Shown piece by piece: positions 44,322 through 52,830 of a stretch of 64,000 nucleotides of DNA (positions are counted from its first letter, which is position 1; every line of letters begins with the position of its first letter). The translations under genes were made by a program, and so were the position numbers. The notes under the pieces were generated by a model. That model ran no database searches. It was not told where the DNA came from and saw only the letters and a program-made list of their open reading frames with translations. This DNA comes from CAWCHZ01 sp963795555. GTDB taxonomy: Bacteria > Actinomycetota > Thermoleophilia > Solirubrobacterales > Solirubrobacteraceae. The stretch is taken from the NCBI GenBank assembly GCA_963795555.1, contig CAWCHZ010000002.1:1240001-1304000 (forward strand), written 5' to 3'.

Positions 44322-44609
44322 TCAGCTCGTGCCACCGCGTCCGAGCCCAAGCACGGACGAGGTTCCGCTGTGCGGGCTCGCGATCACATTGACGCTGATC
44401 ACCTCACCGTGACGATCGGCCGCCTCGGCGCCCGCGTCGATTGCGGCCTTGACGGACGCGACATCACCGCGGATCAGCACGGTGACATAGGCGGAGCCGA
44501 TCTCCTGCATCTTCAGTACCTCGACCTCAGCGGCCTTGACCATCGCGTCGGTACCTGCGATCGCGGCGGTCAGGCCTTTGGTCTCGAGGATGCCAAGGGC
44601 GTTATCCAT
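44322..44609 (-). CDS. Bacterial microcompartment hexamer shell protein (BMC-H), copy 1
   Basis: 95 residues, a canonical single BMC domain: ALGILETKGLTAAIAGTDAMVKAAEVEVL, then SAYVTVLIRGDVASVKAAIDAGAEAA and GEVISVNVIASPH. Six copies form a flat hexameric tile with a central pore. ATG 44609 is preceded by AGAAAGGAAGG and overlaps the BMC-P stop by 8 nt. Located in the middle of the 12-gene operon, between the vertex protein and the TrpB2-like enzyme. Confidence 0.97.
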   Translation of the reverse strand: MDNALGILETKGLTAAIAGTDAMVKAAEVEVLKMQEIGSAYVTVLIRGDVASVKAAIDAGAEAADRHGEVISVNVIASPHSGTSSVLGLGRGGTS

Positions 44610-44955
44610 CTGCCTTCCTTTCTGGGGTTGTTCTCCTGCGCGGCACGCGGCGCGTGCGCGTCACCTCCTGCCTGGACTGCGTGACGTCTTCCGCGTCCTG
44701 CGTCAACGTCACCGGTGGCTCGACGATCCCGACGATGACCGCGTCGGTCGCGGCCCGCGGCGCCGCCACACCGACGGCGTGGCTGCCGATCGCGACGATC
44801 ACCTGATCGCCGACTCCCGCGCCAACCGTGTCGACCGCCAGCACCGCCCGGCGCTGTTCGCCATCGCGCACGTCGACGACGAGCAGCTTCGCGCCGAGCA
44901 GCGAGCTGTGCTTGGTCGGCGCGACGATCGTCATAGTCACATGTCCCAGTTGCAA
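44602..44955 (-). CDS. Microcompartment vertex protein (BMC-P, EutN/CcmL type)
   Basis: 117 residues. The N-terminus MQLGHVTMTIVAPTKHSSLLGAKLLVVDV matches the pentamer family start; it requires TTG 44955, supported by AGAGGAAG just upstream, whereas ATG 44934 would delete the first strand. LAVDTVGAGVGDQVIVAIGS and AVIVGIVEP follow. Pentamers cap shell vertices, so a closed polyhedral shell is expected. The ~25-residue tail is Arg/Thr-rich and unusual for the family. Confidence 0.95.
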   Translation of the reverse strand: MQLGHVTMTIVAPTKHSSLLGAKLLVVDVRDGEQRRAVLAVDTVGAGVGDQVIVAIGSHAVGVAAPRAATDAVIVGIVEPPVTLTQDAEDVTQSRQEVTRTRRVPRRRTTPERKADG

Positions 44956-44974
44956 TCTGCTTCCTCTGTCGTCG

Positions 44975-46081
44975 TCAGCTCAGGCGCTGATCGGCAATCG
45001 TCATCAACAGCGCCTCGGTCGCTCCGCCGCCCAGCGACAGCCAGCGGATGTCCTCGTACAGCGTCGCCAGCGGGCCACCCTCGACCCAGCTGCGCGCACC
45101 GAGCAGATGCTGAGCCTCGACCGCGAGGTCCTGCACCAGCTCGGAGGCCTCGATCTTCAGCGCGAAGACGTCCGCCTCGCTGACGCCGCCATCGTCGAAG
45201 ACGCGCAGCAGGTCCTCGTAGGCGACCTCCAGCACGCGCAGCCGCGCCCACCAGCGCGCGAAGCGCAGCCGGTGATATTCGTGCTCGGCCAGTGTCAGCC
45301 CGAACACCGAGCGCGTCTTGAGCCAGTCGGCCAGCACGTCGAGCACGTGCGCGGCGATTCGCACGCACATGCAGAGGATCGTCGCGCGCTCGAACAGCAG
45401 GACCGAGCTCATGTAGCGAAAGCCGCGTCCCCGCCGCCCGAGCACGTCCTGCTGATCCACCGGCGCCTGGTCGAGCGTGACCACGCCGACGCGCATCAGA
45501 CGCGCGCCCAGGCCGTGCATGTCCTGGACCTCGACGCGGTCGGCGGGCACGCGATAGAGGGTGAACGTGGGCAGCGCCTGCGCTCCGGCGCTCGAACGCG
45601 CCGCGACCAGGAACCAGTCGGCGACGGTGGAGTTGGAGATGTAGACCTTCTCACCGATCAGCACCTCGCCGTCCCCGCGCGGCTCGGCGCGAGTGGCGAT
45701 CGCCGCCATGTTGGAGCCCGCCTCGCGCTCGGTGAGGCAAAGCGCGAGGCGCACCTCGCCGGCCACGACGGGGGCGCGCAGCGCCTCGCTGTTGGTGAGG
45801 ATCAGCAGCTGGTGGCAGATCTCATTGATCGTGTAGGCGCCGACGAGCCCGACATCGCCGCTGCGCATCAGCTCGGTGATGACCTCGGAGACCTCCGTGA
45901 ACGTCTCGCGGCCGACGATGCCCAGCGCCGCCAGCTCGCGCCAGTCGGCCCTGGGGATGGCGCCCTGCGCGCGCCAGCCCGTCAGCCGCGCCTCGACGTG
46001 CTCGAGCAGCTCGCCGTCACGGGCGTTCTCGCCCCGCACCAGCCGGGTGGTGGCGGTTGCCCTGTCGTGCGCCAGGCTCAC
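44975..46081 (-). CDS. Acyl-CoA/acyl-carrier dehydrogenase family flavoprotein
   Basis: 368 residues. LALCLTEREAGSNMAAIATRAE (FAD-binding TEP-like region), GEKVYISNSTVADWFLVAAR (middle beta domain), and YEDIRWLSLGGGATEALLMTIA (C-terminal FAD/dimer motif) define the family. Next to a stand-alone adenylation enzyme and a carrier protein, it resembles PltE/RedW-type dehydrogenases that oxidise an aminoacyl-S-carrier. It overlaps the adenylation gene by 4 nt (GTGA) and precedes the BMC-P gene by 19 nt. Confidence 0.85.
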   Translation of the reverse strand: MSLAHDRATATTRLVRGENARDGELLEHVEARLTGWRAQGAIPRADWRELAALGIVGRETFTEVSEVITELMRSGDVGLVGAYTINEICHQLLILTNSEALRAPVVAGEVRLALCLTEREAGSNMAAIATRAEPRGDGEVLIGEKVYISNSTVADWFLVAARSSAGAQALPTFTLYRVPADRVEVQDMHGLGARLMRVGVVTLDQAPVDQQDVLGRRGRGFRYMSSVLLFERATILCMCVRIAAHVLDVLADWLKTRSVFGLTLAEHEYHRLRFARWWARLRVLEVAYEDLLRVFDDGGVSEADVFALKIEASELVQDLAVEAQHLLGARSWVEGGPLATLYEDIRWLSLGGGATEALLMTIADQRLS

Positions 46082-47754
46082 GCCTGCACCCCGACCAGCT
46101 CGGACCTGATCCGCTGCAGGTCGAGCTTGCCGCTCGACAGCCGCGGCAGCTCGCCGAGCACGTCGATCCGCTCGGGGACCATGTAGGACGGCAGGCTGGC
46201 CTCCAGCTCGCGCAGCAGCAGCGCCTGGTCGACGCCGTGCCCCTCGACGATCGCCCGCAGGCCGTCGAGCCGGGCGTCGAGCAGGACCACCGCCGCGCTG
46301 ACCCCCGCCACATCGGTCAGCGCACGCTCGACCTCGGCGGGATGGATGCGGTAGCCGCGCAGCTTGACCAGGCCGCCGCGGCGGCCGACGAAGAAGTAGC
46401 GACCGTCGCGCCGAAAGACGAGATCGCCGGTGCGATAGTGGCGACCGCTGGGGCGCTCGACGAAGCCGTTGGCCTCGAGGTCATCGGGATCGAGGCCGCG
46501 ATAGCCGCTCATCAGCTGGGCGCCCCCAACCAGCAGCTCACCAGTGACGTCGTCCTCGACGATCTCGCGATCATCGTCGTCGATGAGCTCGAAGTGCACG
46601 CGGCGAAATGGCGTGCCGATCGACATCTCCCAGTCATCGCCCTGCTCACGCAGGTCGGGGACGTCGTAGAGGCTGCAGGCGATCACCGTCTCGGTCGGTC
46701 CGTAGCCGTTGAACAGCTGGACCTGCGGGCTGATCTCCTGAAAGCGGCGGACGTGCTCGACGTTGGGGCTCTCGCCGCCGAACCAGATCGAGCGCAGCGT
46801 GCTCGACGGCCGGCGCGGGTAGCTCGAGAAGCGCCCGACGAGCAGCGAGATGAGGTTGGGCGGGCAGGACAGGTCCGTGACCTGCGCCTCGTGCAGCTGC
46901 TCGACGACGTCGTTGACCATCCGCATGCGATCCATCACCACGACCTGGCCGCCGAGCGCCCAGGGCACGAGGATCTCCATCAGCACCGGGTCGAAGTGCA
47001 ACGGGAAGAAGTTGAGGAAGACCGTCTCGGCGCTGTAGCCGGCGCGCTGCACGGCGGCCGCGAGGAAGCTGGCCAGCGCGGAGCGCGGCACGCAGACCCC
47101 CTTCGGTGTGCCGGTGCTGCCCGAGGTGTACATCGTGTAGGCGGTCTCCGAGCTGTTGCGGCGGTCGCGGAAGATCTCCTCGGGCGGCACGCCATACGCG
47201 CTCGACGCGGCGTTTTGTGCGCTCGAGGGAGCGCCTTGCCCGCTCGAAGCGGCGAGCCGGTGCACGTCGGCGCCGAGATCCTCGAAGGCGGCAAGCGTTC
47301 GCCCCGCCAGCAGCTCGCCGGCGCGCTCGTGCATCGCCGCGTCGACGAGCACGAGCCCGGGATCGGCGTCGGCGACGATGTGGCGCAGGCGCGGCAGCGG
47401 CGAGTCGGGATCGAGCGGCACGAACACCACCCCGGTCGCCAGCGCGGCGTAGATCCCGGCGATCGCCGGGATCGACTTGGTCATGGCGATCAGCACGCGA
47501 TCGCCCGGCCGCAGCCCCAGCTCGGCGTAGGCGGCGCGCAGCTCCTCGACGAGCGCGGCGAACTCGGGCGCGGACATCTGCCGATCGCGGTGGCGGAACG
47601 CGACCAGGCGATCCTCGCGCCGCGTGAGGAACCGCTCGAGGCTGACCGGCTGCTCGGCGCTCATCGGCCGCTCGAGGCTGACCGGCTGCTCGGCGCTCAT
47701 CGGCCGCTCGAGGCTGACCGGCTGCTCGGCGCTCGTCGGCTGCTCGGCGCTCAC
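46078..47754 (-). CDS. Stand-alone ANL adenylation enzyme (amino-acid type)
   Basis: 558 residues. A3 core MYTSGSTGTPKGVCVP, A4 region FPLHFDPVLMEILVPW with Asp where amino-acid-activating domains bind the alpha-amino group, A5 LFNGYGPTETVIA, A7-A8 YRTGDLVFRRDGRYFFVGRRGGLVKLRGYRI and A10 SSGKLDLQRI (Lys) are all present. It probably makes an aminoacyl-AMP and loads the operon's carrier protein. The N-terminus is three near-identical 12-residue units (SAEQPVSLERPM). GTG 47754 overlaps the HAD stop; ATGs at 47700 and 47664 in the repeats are alternatives. Confidence 0.88.
   Translation of the reverse strand: MSAEQPTSAEQPVSLERPMSAEQPVSLERPMSAEQPVSLERFLTRREDRLVAFRHRDRQMSAPEFAALVEELRAAYAELGLRPGDRVLIAMTKSIPAIAGIYAALATGVVFVPLDPDSPLPRLRHIVADADPGLVLVDAAMHERAGELLAGRTLAAFEDLGADVHRLAASSGQGAPSSAQNAASSAYGVPPEEIFRDRRNSSETAYTMYTSGSTGTPKGVCVPRSALASFLAAAVQRAGYSAETVFLNFFPLHFDPVLMEILVPWALGGQVVVMDRMRMVNDVVEQLHEAQVTDLSCPPNLISLLVGRFSSYPRRPSSTLRSIWFGGESPNVEHVRRFQEISPQVQLFNGYGPTETVIACSLYDVPDLREQGDDWEMSIGTPFRRVHFELIDDDDREIVEDDVTGELLVGGAQLMSGYRGLDPDDLEANGFVERPSGRHYRTGDLVFRRDGRYFFVGRRGGLVKLRGYRIHPAEVERALTDVAGVSAAVVLLDARLDGLRAIVEGHGVDQALLLRELEASLPSYMVPERIDVLGELPRLSSGKLDLQRIRSELVGVQA
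47632..47733. repeat. 36-bp in-frame tandem repeat at the 5' end of the adenylation gene
   Basis: Three copies (the last partial) encode SAEQPVSLERPM. Two copies contain an in-frame ATG, giving the gene several possible starts and adding a Pro-punctuated acidic/basic peptide before the catalytic domain (which begins near FLTRREDRLVAFR). Confidence 0.85.
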
Positions 47755-48434
47755 AGCGCCCCCAAGGTGAAGACGCGCGAGCGCTCCTCGCGCGGCACTG
47801 CCAGCCGCGACAGCAGCGCGGCGGCGGATTCCTGCGGGCGCCGTACGTCGAACAGCTGCGTGTGCATGCCGACAGCCGCGGCACCGTCGAGGTTGACCTG
47901 CTGGTCGTCGACCAGCAGACAGCGCGCCGGCTGCTCCCCCAGATGGTCGGCGGCGCGCAGATAGGCCTCGGGCTTGGGCTTGAGCGCGCCCAACGTCGAG
48001 GCCTCGATCACCTCGTCGAAGGCGTCGAGCTCGGGAAAGCGCTCGCGCCAGCGATCGCCGAACCAATGGCCCATGTCGTTGGTGAAAGCGACCACGCGCA
48101 GCCGCGAGAGCAGGGCGGCGATCACGCTGAGCATCTCCCCGCGCACATACGAGCAGCAGCGCCAGAGGCTGCCGACGTCGATGTCCGGCTCGCGGGCGTC
48201 GAGCGCCTCCCAGTAGGCGCGCTCGGACGTCTCGCCGCGCTCCACGCGGGCATAGTCGGGCTCGTCGTCCAGCGGCCCGCGTGGAAAGCCCGGCAGGTCG
48301 ACCGACTCGAACAGCGTCGGGATGACGACCCCGCCGATGTCGAGCAGCACGGCGGTGACGCCGCCATTGCGCCGTGCGGCGGTACGCCAGATCCCCCGGC
48401 GCCGGCGAACCTCCCAGTCGCGCGGATCGGGCAT
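47751..48434 (-). CDS. HAD-superfamily hydrolase
   Basis: About 227 residues. Motif I is VTAVLLDIGGVVIPT (nucleophile Asp; the usual second Asp is Gly, as in some HAD-IA members), motif II VVAFTNDMG, motif III Lys in LGALKPKPEAYL and motif IV CLLVDDQQVNLDGAAAVG. A helical cap lies between motifs I and II. Probably a small-molecule phosphatase, possibly reversing or completing the adjacent phosphotransferase step. The in-frame upstream sequence (start GTG 48521) would add a Cys cluster, ECAGCTACR; I use ATG 48434. Confidence 0.8.
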   Translation of the reverse strand: MPDPRDWEVRRRRGIWRTAARRNGGVTAVLLDIGGVVIPTLFESVDLPGFPRGPLDDEPDYARVERGETSERAYWEALDAREPDIDVGSLWRCCSYVRGEMLSVIAALLSRLRVVAFTNDMGHWFGDRWRERFPELDAFDEVIEASTLGALKPKPEAYLRAADHLGEQPARCLLVDDQQVNLDGAAAVGMHTQLFDVRRPQESAAALLSRLAVPREERSRVFTLGAL

Positions 48435-48489
48435 GCGGACGGAGACGGCGGCCGTCTCGGGGAGCCGGCACGCCGTGCAGCCGGCGCAC

Positions 48490-50340
48490 TCACTCGAGCA
48501 CCGAGACCAGACCGCTGTCACCGTCGACGCGTACGCGTTGGCCGTCGCGAATCGTCGCGACGGCGTTGCCCGTGCCGACGACCGCCGGCAGCCCATACTC
48601 CCGACAGACGATCGCCGTATGGCTCATGATGCCGCCGACATCCGACACGGTCGCGGCGACACGTCCAAAGACCGTCGACCACGACGGCGAGGTGGCGGGG
48701 CAGACCAGCACCTCGCCCTCGCGGACCGAGTCCAGCTCGCTGACGTCGCGGATCACGCGCGCGGGGCCCTCGACCACGCCCGGTGAGGCGGCGAGACCGC
48801 GCAGCACCGCCGGGCCGCCATCGCTCGGCTGGGCGCGCTGGGCCAGCCACTCGCCGACCGTGTCGGTCGTGATCCCCCACAGCATCACGGTGAAGGGCTC
48901 GTTGATCTCGCTGGGCGGCGGACCCAACGCGGGCAGCGAGGGCTGCTCGCGCAACGCCCGGTAGATGCGCCGGCGCCGTTCGATGATCGGCCCCCAATAG
49001 CCCATCCCGCGCGCCTGCGTGCCGACCGACCAGCCGACGACGAGGTCATAGAGCGCCTCGGCGACCTCGGTGCGGCGCAGGAAGAACATGTCCTCCGCAT
49101 CCTCGAAGTAGCCCATCTCGACGAACGCGCGGGCCAGCTCGCGCGACTTGGACCAGAACGTCCCCCACATCCAATGCTCGATGTAGAGCACGTGCTCCTC
49201 GATGTAGACGAAGACCGTGCGCGCGAGCGCCAGCAGCTCGTCGAAGCTTCCCTGCTGCTCCTCGGCCAACAGCTCGCGGTACTCGGCGGTGATCCGCTCG
49301 CGCTCGGCCAGAACGCGCTCGGTTGGACGCTCGAGCACCTCGCCGGCACGCAGCCGCCGGATGTACTCGCGCACGGTCGCCAGGGGGATCGCCGGCTCGT
49401 CGCGCCAGGTCGGATAGCCGTGATAGCCGCCCGGATGGCCAGGATCCGTGCTGATCAAGAACCAGGGATCCGACGTCGCCTGCCAGTCCTCGAGCCAGCC
49501 GCGACCCGCGTCGCCGTCGCTGCCGAGGCGCTCGAAGAGCTCGTCGGCGCTGGCGCTCTCGAGCACCGTGTCCCCCAGGCCGCGCCGCTCGGCCTCGTGG
49601 GCCAGCCGCTTGAGCTCGTCGTCGGGCCGGTAGAGATCGACATTCAGGCCGGCGACCATCCGCGAGATCGCCTGGTCGGGGATGTCCGGGAAGGCCTGCT
49701 TGCAGAAGCCGAAGAACGTCAGGTACGCGGCGTAGCCGATGTTCAGCAGCTCGAAGTGGTACTGGTAGGTCTCGTACATCGTCAGCACGAGCTCCTGGAA
49801 GTCGCGGATCATGCGATAGCCGCTGGAGTGGCCGACGTGCTCGAAGACCGTCTGCTCGGGCTCGAGCTCGGGCAGCGCCGCGAAGCGAATCGCCTTGATC
49901 CGGTCCAAGCACTCGACGACCTTCGCCTTCCACTCCTCGTAGAGCGCGTCCCAGTTCTCGTAGTAGTGCCCGGCGCGGCGGCCGAACTCCTGCGCGCGCT
50001 GCTCGAGCTGCTCGGGCGGAGCCGGCACCGGCGTCACGTAGAGGTAGCCGTTGAGTACGCGCTGGTCGACGCCGAACGCCGGCGGCATCGAGAAGATGCG
50101 TGTGTTGAAGGCGCCCAGCGCCTGCCACCAGCACTCGCTCTGGATCTCGTCGTAGGGATGCAGCACCTCGGGGTGATGCAGCCGGTCCTGGAACCAGAAG
50201 CGCTGCTCGTCCTGCGCGCGACGGTCCTCGCCGAACAGGTGATACCAGTCATAGAGGTCGGTCCAGCCGTCGGCGCCGGGCGGCGTGGGCACGTCGAAGG
50301 GGCTCGGGAAGCGCTCCCCGGAGCTGTCAGCACGCGACAT
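48490..50340 (-). CDS. PEP-synthase-like large subunit (phenylphosphate synthase alpha-like)
   Basis: 616 residues. The C-terminal swivelling phosphohistidine domain is clear: AASPGVVEGPARVIRD, EGEVLVCPATSPSWSTVF and VGGIMSHTAIVCREYGLPAVVGTG, with the phospho-acceptor His at ~571. The ~500-residue N-terminal part (WMWGTFWSKSRELARAF, GYRMIRDFQELVLTMYE) is substrate-binding-like and not a pyruvate barrel. Size and partner (a separate ATP-binding subunit) fit phenylphosphate synthase, which phosphorylates phenol with ATP. The real acceptor is unknown. It overlaps the ATP-binding gene by 14 nt. Confidence 0.8.
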   Translation of the reverse strand: MSRADSSGERFPSPFDVPTPPGADGWTDLYDWYHLFGEDRRAQDEQRFWFQDRLHHPEVLHPYDEIQSECWWQALGAFNTRIFSMPPAFGVDQRVLNGYLYVTPVPAPPEQLEQRAQEFGRRAGHYYENWDALYEEWKAKVVECLDRIKAIRFAALPELEPEQTVFEHVGHSSGYRMIRDFQELVLTMYETYQYHFELLNIGYAAYLTFFGFCKQAFPDIPDQAISRMVAGLNVDLYRPDDELKRLAHEAERRGLGDTVLESASADELFERLGSDGDAGRGWLEDWQATSDPWFLISTDPGHPGGYHGYPTWRDEPAIPLATVREYIRRLRAGEVLERPTERVLAERERITAEYRELLAEEQQGSFDELLALARTVFVYIEEHVLYIEHWMWGTFWSKSRELARAFVEMGYFEDAEDMFFLRRTEVAEALYDLVVGWSVGTQARGMGYWGPIIERRRRIYRALREQPSLPALGPPPSEINEPFTVMLWGITTDTVGEWLAQRAQPSDGGPAVLRGLAASPGVVEGPARVIRDVSELDSVREGEVLVCPATSPSWSTVFGRVAATVSDVGGIMSHTAIVCREYGLPAVVGTGNAVATIRDGQRVRVDGDSGLVSVLE

Positions 50341-51367
50341 GGGCGCTCCTCGAGGTCAGCGTCGACACCACGGCCTGCAGCGCCCCCTGTCCGCTCGCGG
50401 GCCGCGAACGCGGGCGCGTGCTCCAGACGGTCTCCGGTCGCGCCTGCAGGATCCAGACGCCCTGGTCGACCGCGAACTCGCCATCGGCGGGGCCGCCGAG
50501 CAGGCGCTCCACGCCACGCGCGGCGGCCAGCAGCTCGGCGAGCTGCTCGCGGTCCAGCGACGCCGCCTCGCGCAGCTCATCCGCGACCGGAACGACCGCC
50601 GGCCCGTCCGGTCCGGCCACCATCTGGGTGCCCTTGCGGGCCAGCTCGCGCCGGCGCACGTCGCCGGTGACCTTGTCGAGCACGAAGCGGTCGGGGTCGA
50701 CGGCCCCGCTGACGAGCGGCTCGCCCGCTCCCCAGACACTCTCGATCACGACGCTCGAACGATCGCCGTTGGTCGGGTTGAGCGTCATGAAGACGCCCGC
50801 CGCGCGCGGCTCGACCATCCGCTGGACGACGGTCGCCATCGCCGGCCGACGCTCGGCGTGCATCCGGCTGCGATAGCCCGCCGCCCGCGCGGTGTAGAGG
50901 CTCGCCCAGCAGCGCGCCACCGCGGCGGCCACCTGCTCGGCGCCGCGCACCCAGAGATAGGAGTCGTGCTCGCCGGCATAGCTGGCGTCGTGCGCATCCT
51001 CGGCGGCCGAGCTGGAGCGCACCGCAACGGGCGCGTCGCTGCCCGCCAGGCGCTCGTAGGCGGCGGCGACCGCGGCGAGCACCGGGTGACCGGCGCTGGC
51101 GGCCAGGACCCGCTCGCGCGCCTGCGCGCAGGCGGTCTCGAGCAGCTCGAGCGGTGGCGCGGCAGGCAGCTCACCGAGCAGCTCCGCGGTTTCGCCGGCG
51201 ACGTCTCCGAGTGCCTCCACGAAGGCGTCGGTGGTCACGAAGAAGGCGTCGGGGACGGGCAGGCCGGCACGGGCGAGCCGTACCAGCCCGGCGCCCTTGC
51301 CACCACAAACAGCCACGTCACCGTGGCTGTCCGCCAGCCATTCGATCCAGCCCCCGCCCCCGGTCAT
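50327..51367 (-). CDS. PEP-synthase-like ATP-binding subunit (phenylphosphate synthase beta-like)
   Basis: 346 residues, the ATP-grasp half of PPDK/PEP synthase: CGGKGAGLVRLARAGLPVPDAFFVTT, VAVRSSSAAEDAHDASYAGEHDSYLWV, RAAGVFMTLNPTNGD, SVWGAGEPLVSGAVDPDRFVLDK and FAVDQGVWILQARPETVW. It presumably transfers the ATP beta-phosphate to the His of its partner. With the 616-residue protein it forms a split enzyme like PpsA/PpsB for phenol. GTG/ATG start at 51367, following the regulator by 61 nt. Confidence 0.85.
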   Translation of the reverse strand: MTGGGGWIEWLADSHGDVAVCGGKGAGLVRLARAGLPVPDAFFVTTDAFVEALGDVAGETAELLGELPAAPPLELLETACAQARERVLAASAGHPVLAAVAAAYERLAGSDAPVAVRSSSAAEDAHDASYAGEHDSYLWVRGAEQVAAAVARCWASLYTARAAGYRSRMHAERRPAMATVVQRMVEPRAAGVFMTLNPTNGDRSSVVIESVWGAGEPLVSGAVDPDRFVLDKVTGDVRRRELARKGTQMVAGPDGPAVVPVADELREAASLDREQLAELLAAARGVERLLGGPADGEFAVDQGVWILQARPETVWSTRPRSRPASGQGALQAVVSTLTSRSAHVAC

Positions 51368-51428
51368 CTGACCCCTTCTGTTCGACCGTACGCGCCGATC
51401 AGCGTCAGGCCCGGCGCGCCGTCACTGG

Positions 51429-52643
51429 CTAATTGCTTGCGGCCTCTCCTCGTCGACCAGCGCCCGATGCCTCCTCGACCGGCGCCTCCAAGCAAATCCG
51501 CTCGCCCACGGGCGTCCAAGCCCTCGAAGGAGCGGATCTCGTCATTCCCTCCGCTGAGGGGATCTGCCGCTGACGGCCGTCGCCATTCCCGCGTCCCGGC
51601 GCAGCCTGCACGGCCATGCGTGCGAGATCGACTCGCGAGCGCACGCCGAGCTTGGAGTAGACCCCCTTCAGATACTGCTTGACCGTGTAGGGGCTGAGGA
51701 ACAGCTGCTGGGCGATCTCCCCGTCGCGCAGCCCGTTGGCCGCCAGCTCGGCGACCTGCTGCTCGCGTCGCGTCAGGCCGCGATCGGCGATCGCGCTGAC
51801 GCGCTGCTCGCTGGCGGCGATCAGCTCGAGGAACGTGACGACCACCGAGCGATCCTCGCCGGCCTTCATCGAACGCGCGCAGAGCAGCGCGCTGCTGCCG
51901 TCGGCCTGTACCACCACGGTCTCGTGACGCACGGCCTCGCCGACGCGGACCGGCTGCACGAGCAGGTCGTCCAGTCCCATGTCGCCCTCGCGCAGGCGCG
52001 CGAGCAGCTTGCGCGCGGCGCTGTTGAGCCGGCGCGTCGCTGTGCGCAGGTCCGTGACCACGATCGCGTCGCTGCACAGCTCGAGCGCCGCCAGCATCTG
52101 GTCGCGCTCGCGCTGCAGCGTCGTGCGCGCCCGCACCGACGCCAGCGTCACCGACAGCAGGCGAGCCATCGTGTCGGCCATCGCGCGCTCCTGCGCGGTG
52201 AACGGCCCCTCGGCGGCGGTGCGGCCGAAGTTCAGCGTGCCCTGGATCGTGTCGTCGACGATCAGCGGCGTCTCGAGCAGGTGCGTCATGCGATGCAACC
52301 CGAACACCTGCCCGTACACGGGCAGACGGACCCACGCCTCGATCGGCATCAGCTGGCCGCTGTCAACCGAGCGCCCGCAGGCGATCGCACGCTCGAGCAC
52401 CGGGTCCTCACGGCGACCGAACTCCTCATAGCGTGACAGGAAGAAGTCGCTGACCCCACGCGCCGCGATGCTCTCGGCGCCGCGCGTGAACGGGTTCAGC
52501 ACGTACAGCCCGGCTGCCGAGCTGCGCACGAACTTCCCGACTCCGTCCAGATAGCGGCTCTGGAGCTCCTCGACCGAGGTGCCGCGCGCAACGCGACCGA
52601 CGAAGCCGAACAGCTCGTCTGCGACCTGATCCGCTACCGCCAT
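51429..52643 (-). CDS. GAF-domain LuxR-type transcriptional regulator
   Basis: About 404 residues. An N-terminal GAF-like sensory region (~10-190; VYGQVFGLHRMTHLLETPLIVDDTIQGTLNFGR) and a PAS-like stretch (~195-285) precede the HTH DRGLTRREQQVAELAANGLRDGEIAQQLFLSPYTVKQYLKGVYSKLG. ATG 52643 is preferred to TTG 52658. The ~55-residue tail after the HTH is encoded by an intergenic-type repeat (PSRAWTPVGERI) and is probably a late addition. First gene of the microcompartment operon and divergent from the BMC-H pair; likely local regulator. Confidence 0.85.
   Translation of the reverse strand: MAVADQVADELFGFVGRVARGTSVEELQSRYLDGVGKFVRSSAAGLYVLNPFTRGAESIAARGVSDFFLSRYEEFGRREDPVLERAIACGRSVDSGQLMPIEAWVRLPVYGQVFGLHRMTHLLETPLIVDDTIQGTLNFGRTAAEGPFTAQERAMADTMARLLSVTLASVRARTTLQRERDQMLAALELCSDAIVVTDLRTATRRLNSAARKLLARLREGDMGLDDLLVQPVRVGEAVRHETVVVQADGSSALLCARSMKAGEDRSVVVTFLELIAASEQRVSAIADRGLTRREQQVAELAANGLRDGEIAQQLFLSPYTVKQYLKGVYSKLGVRSRVDLARMAVQAAPGRGNGDGRQRQIPSAEGMTRSAPSRAWTPVGERICLEAPVEEASGAGRRGEAASN
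51489..51530 (-). repeat. TTCGAGGGCTTGGACG element, copy F
   Basis: On the minus strand CTTCGAGGGCTTGGACGCCC is followed by an AGCGGATTT segment that matches the copy at 53607-53646, preceded 18-19 nt upstream by a CCCTC-loop-GAGGG hairpin in both. This copy lies within the 3' end of the LuxR gene, upstream of the PEP-synthase-like pair. Confidence 0.65.
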
Positions 52644-52830
52644 ACGCCTGCCCCACAACTGTTGTGCCTGCGACCGCCCGACAACCGGGGCGATTTGAAC
52701 CTGAATGGCAACGTGCTCATGCTCTCTCCTTCACGGCGCCACTGGGGGATCTGTCCGGCACTGCTGTAGACCGCGGAAACGCACACCTCCCAATGGGACG
52801 CCCACGGCGCGCAGCGCCGGGTGCCAACCA

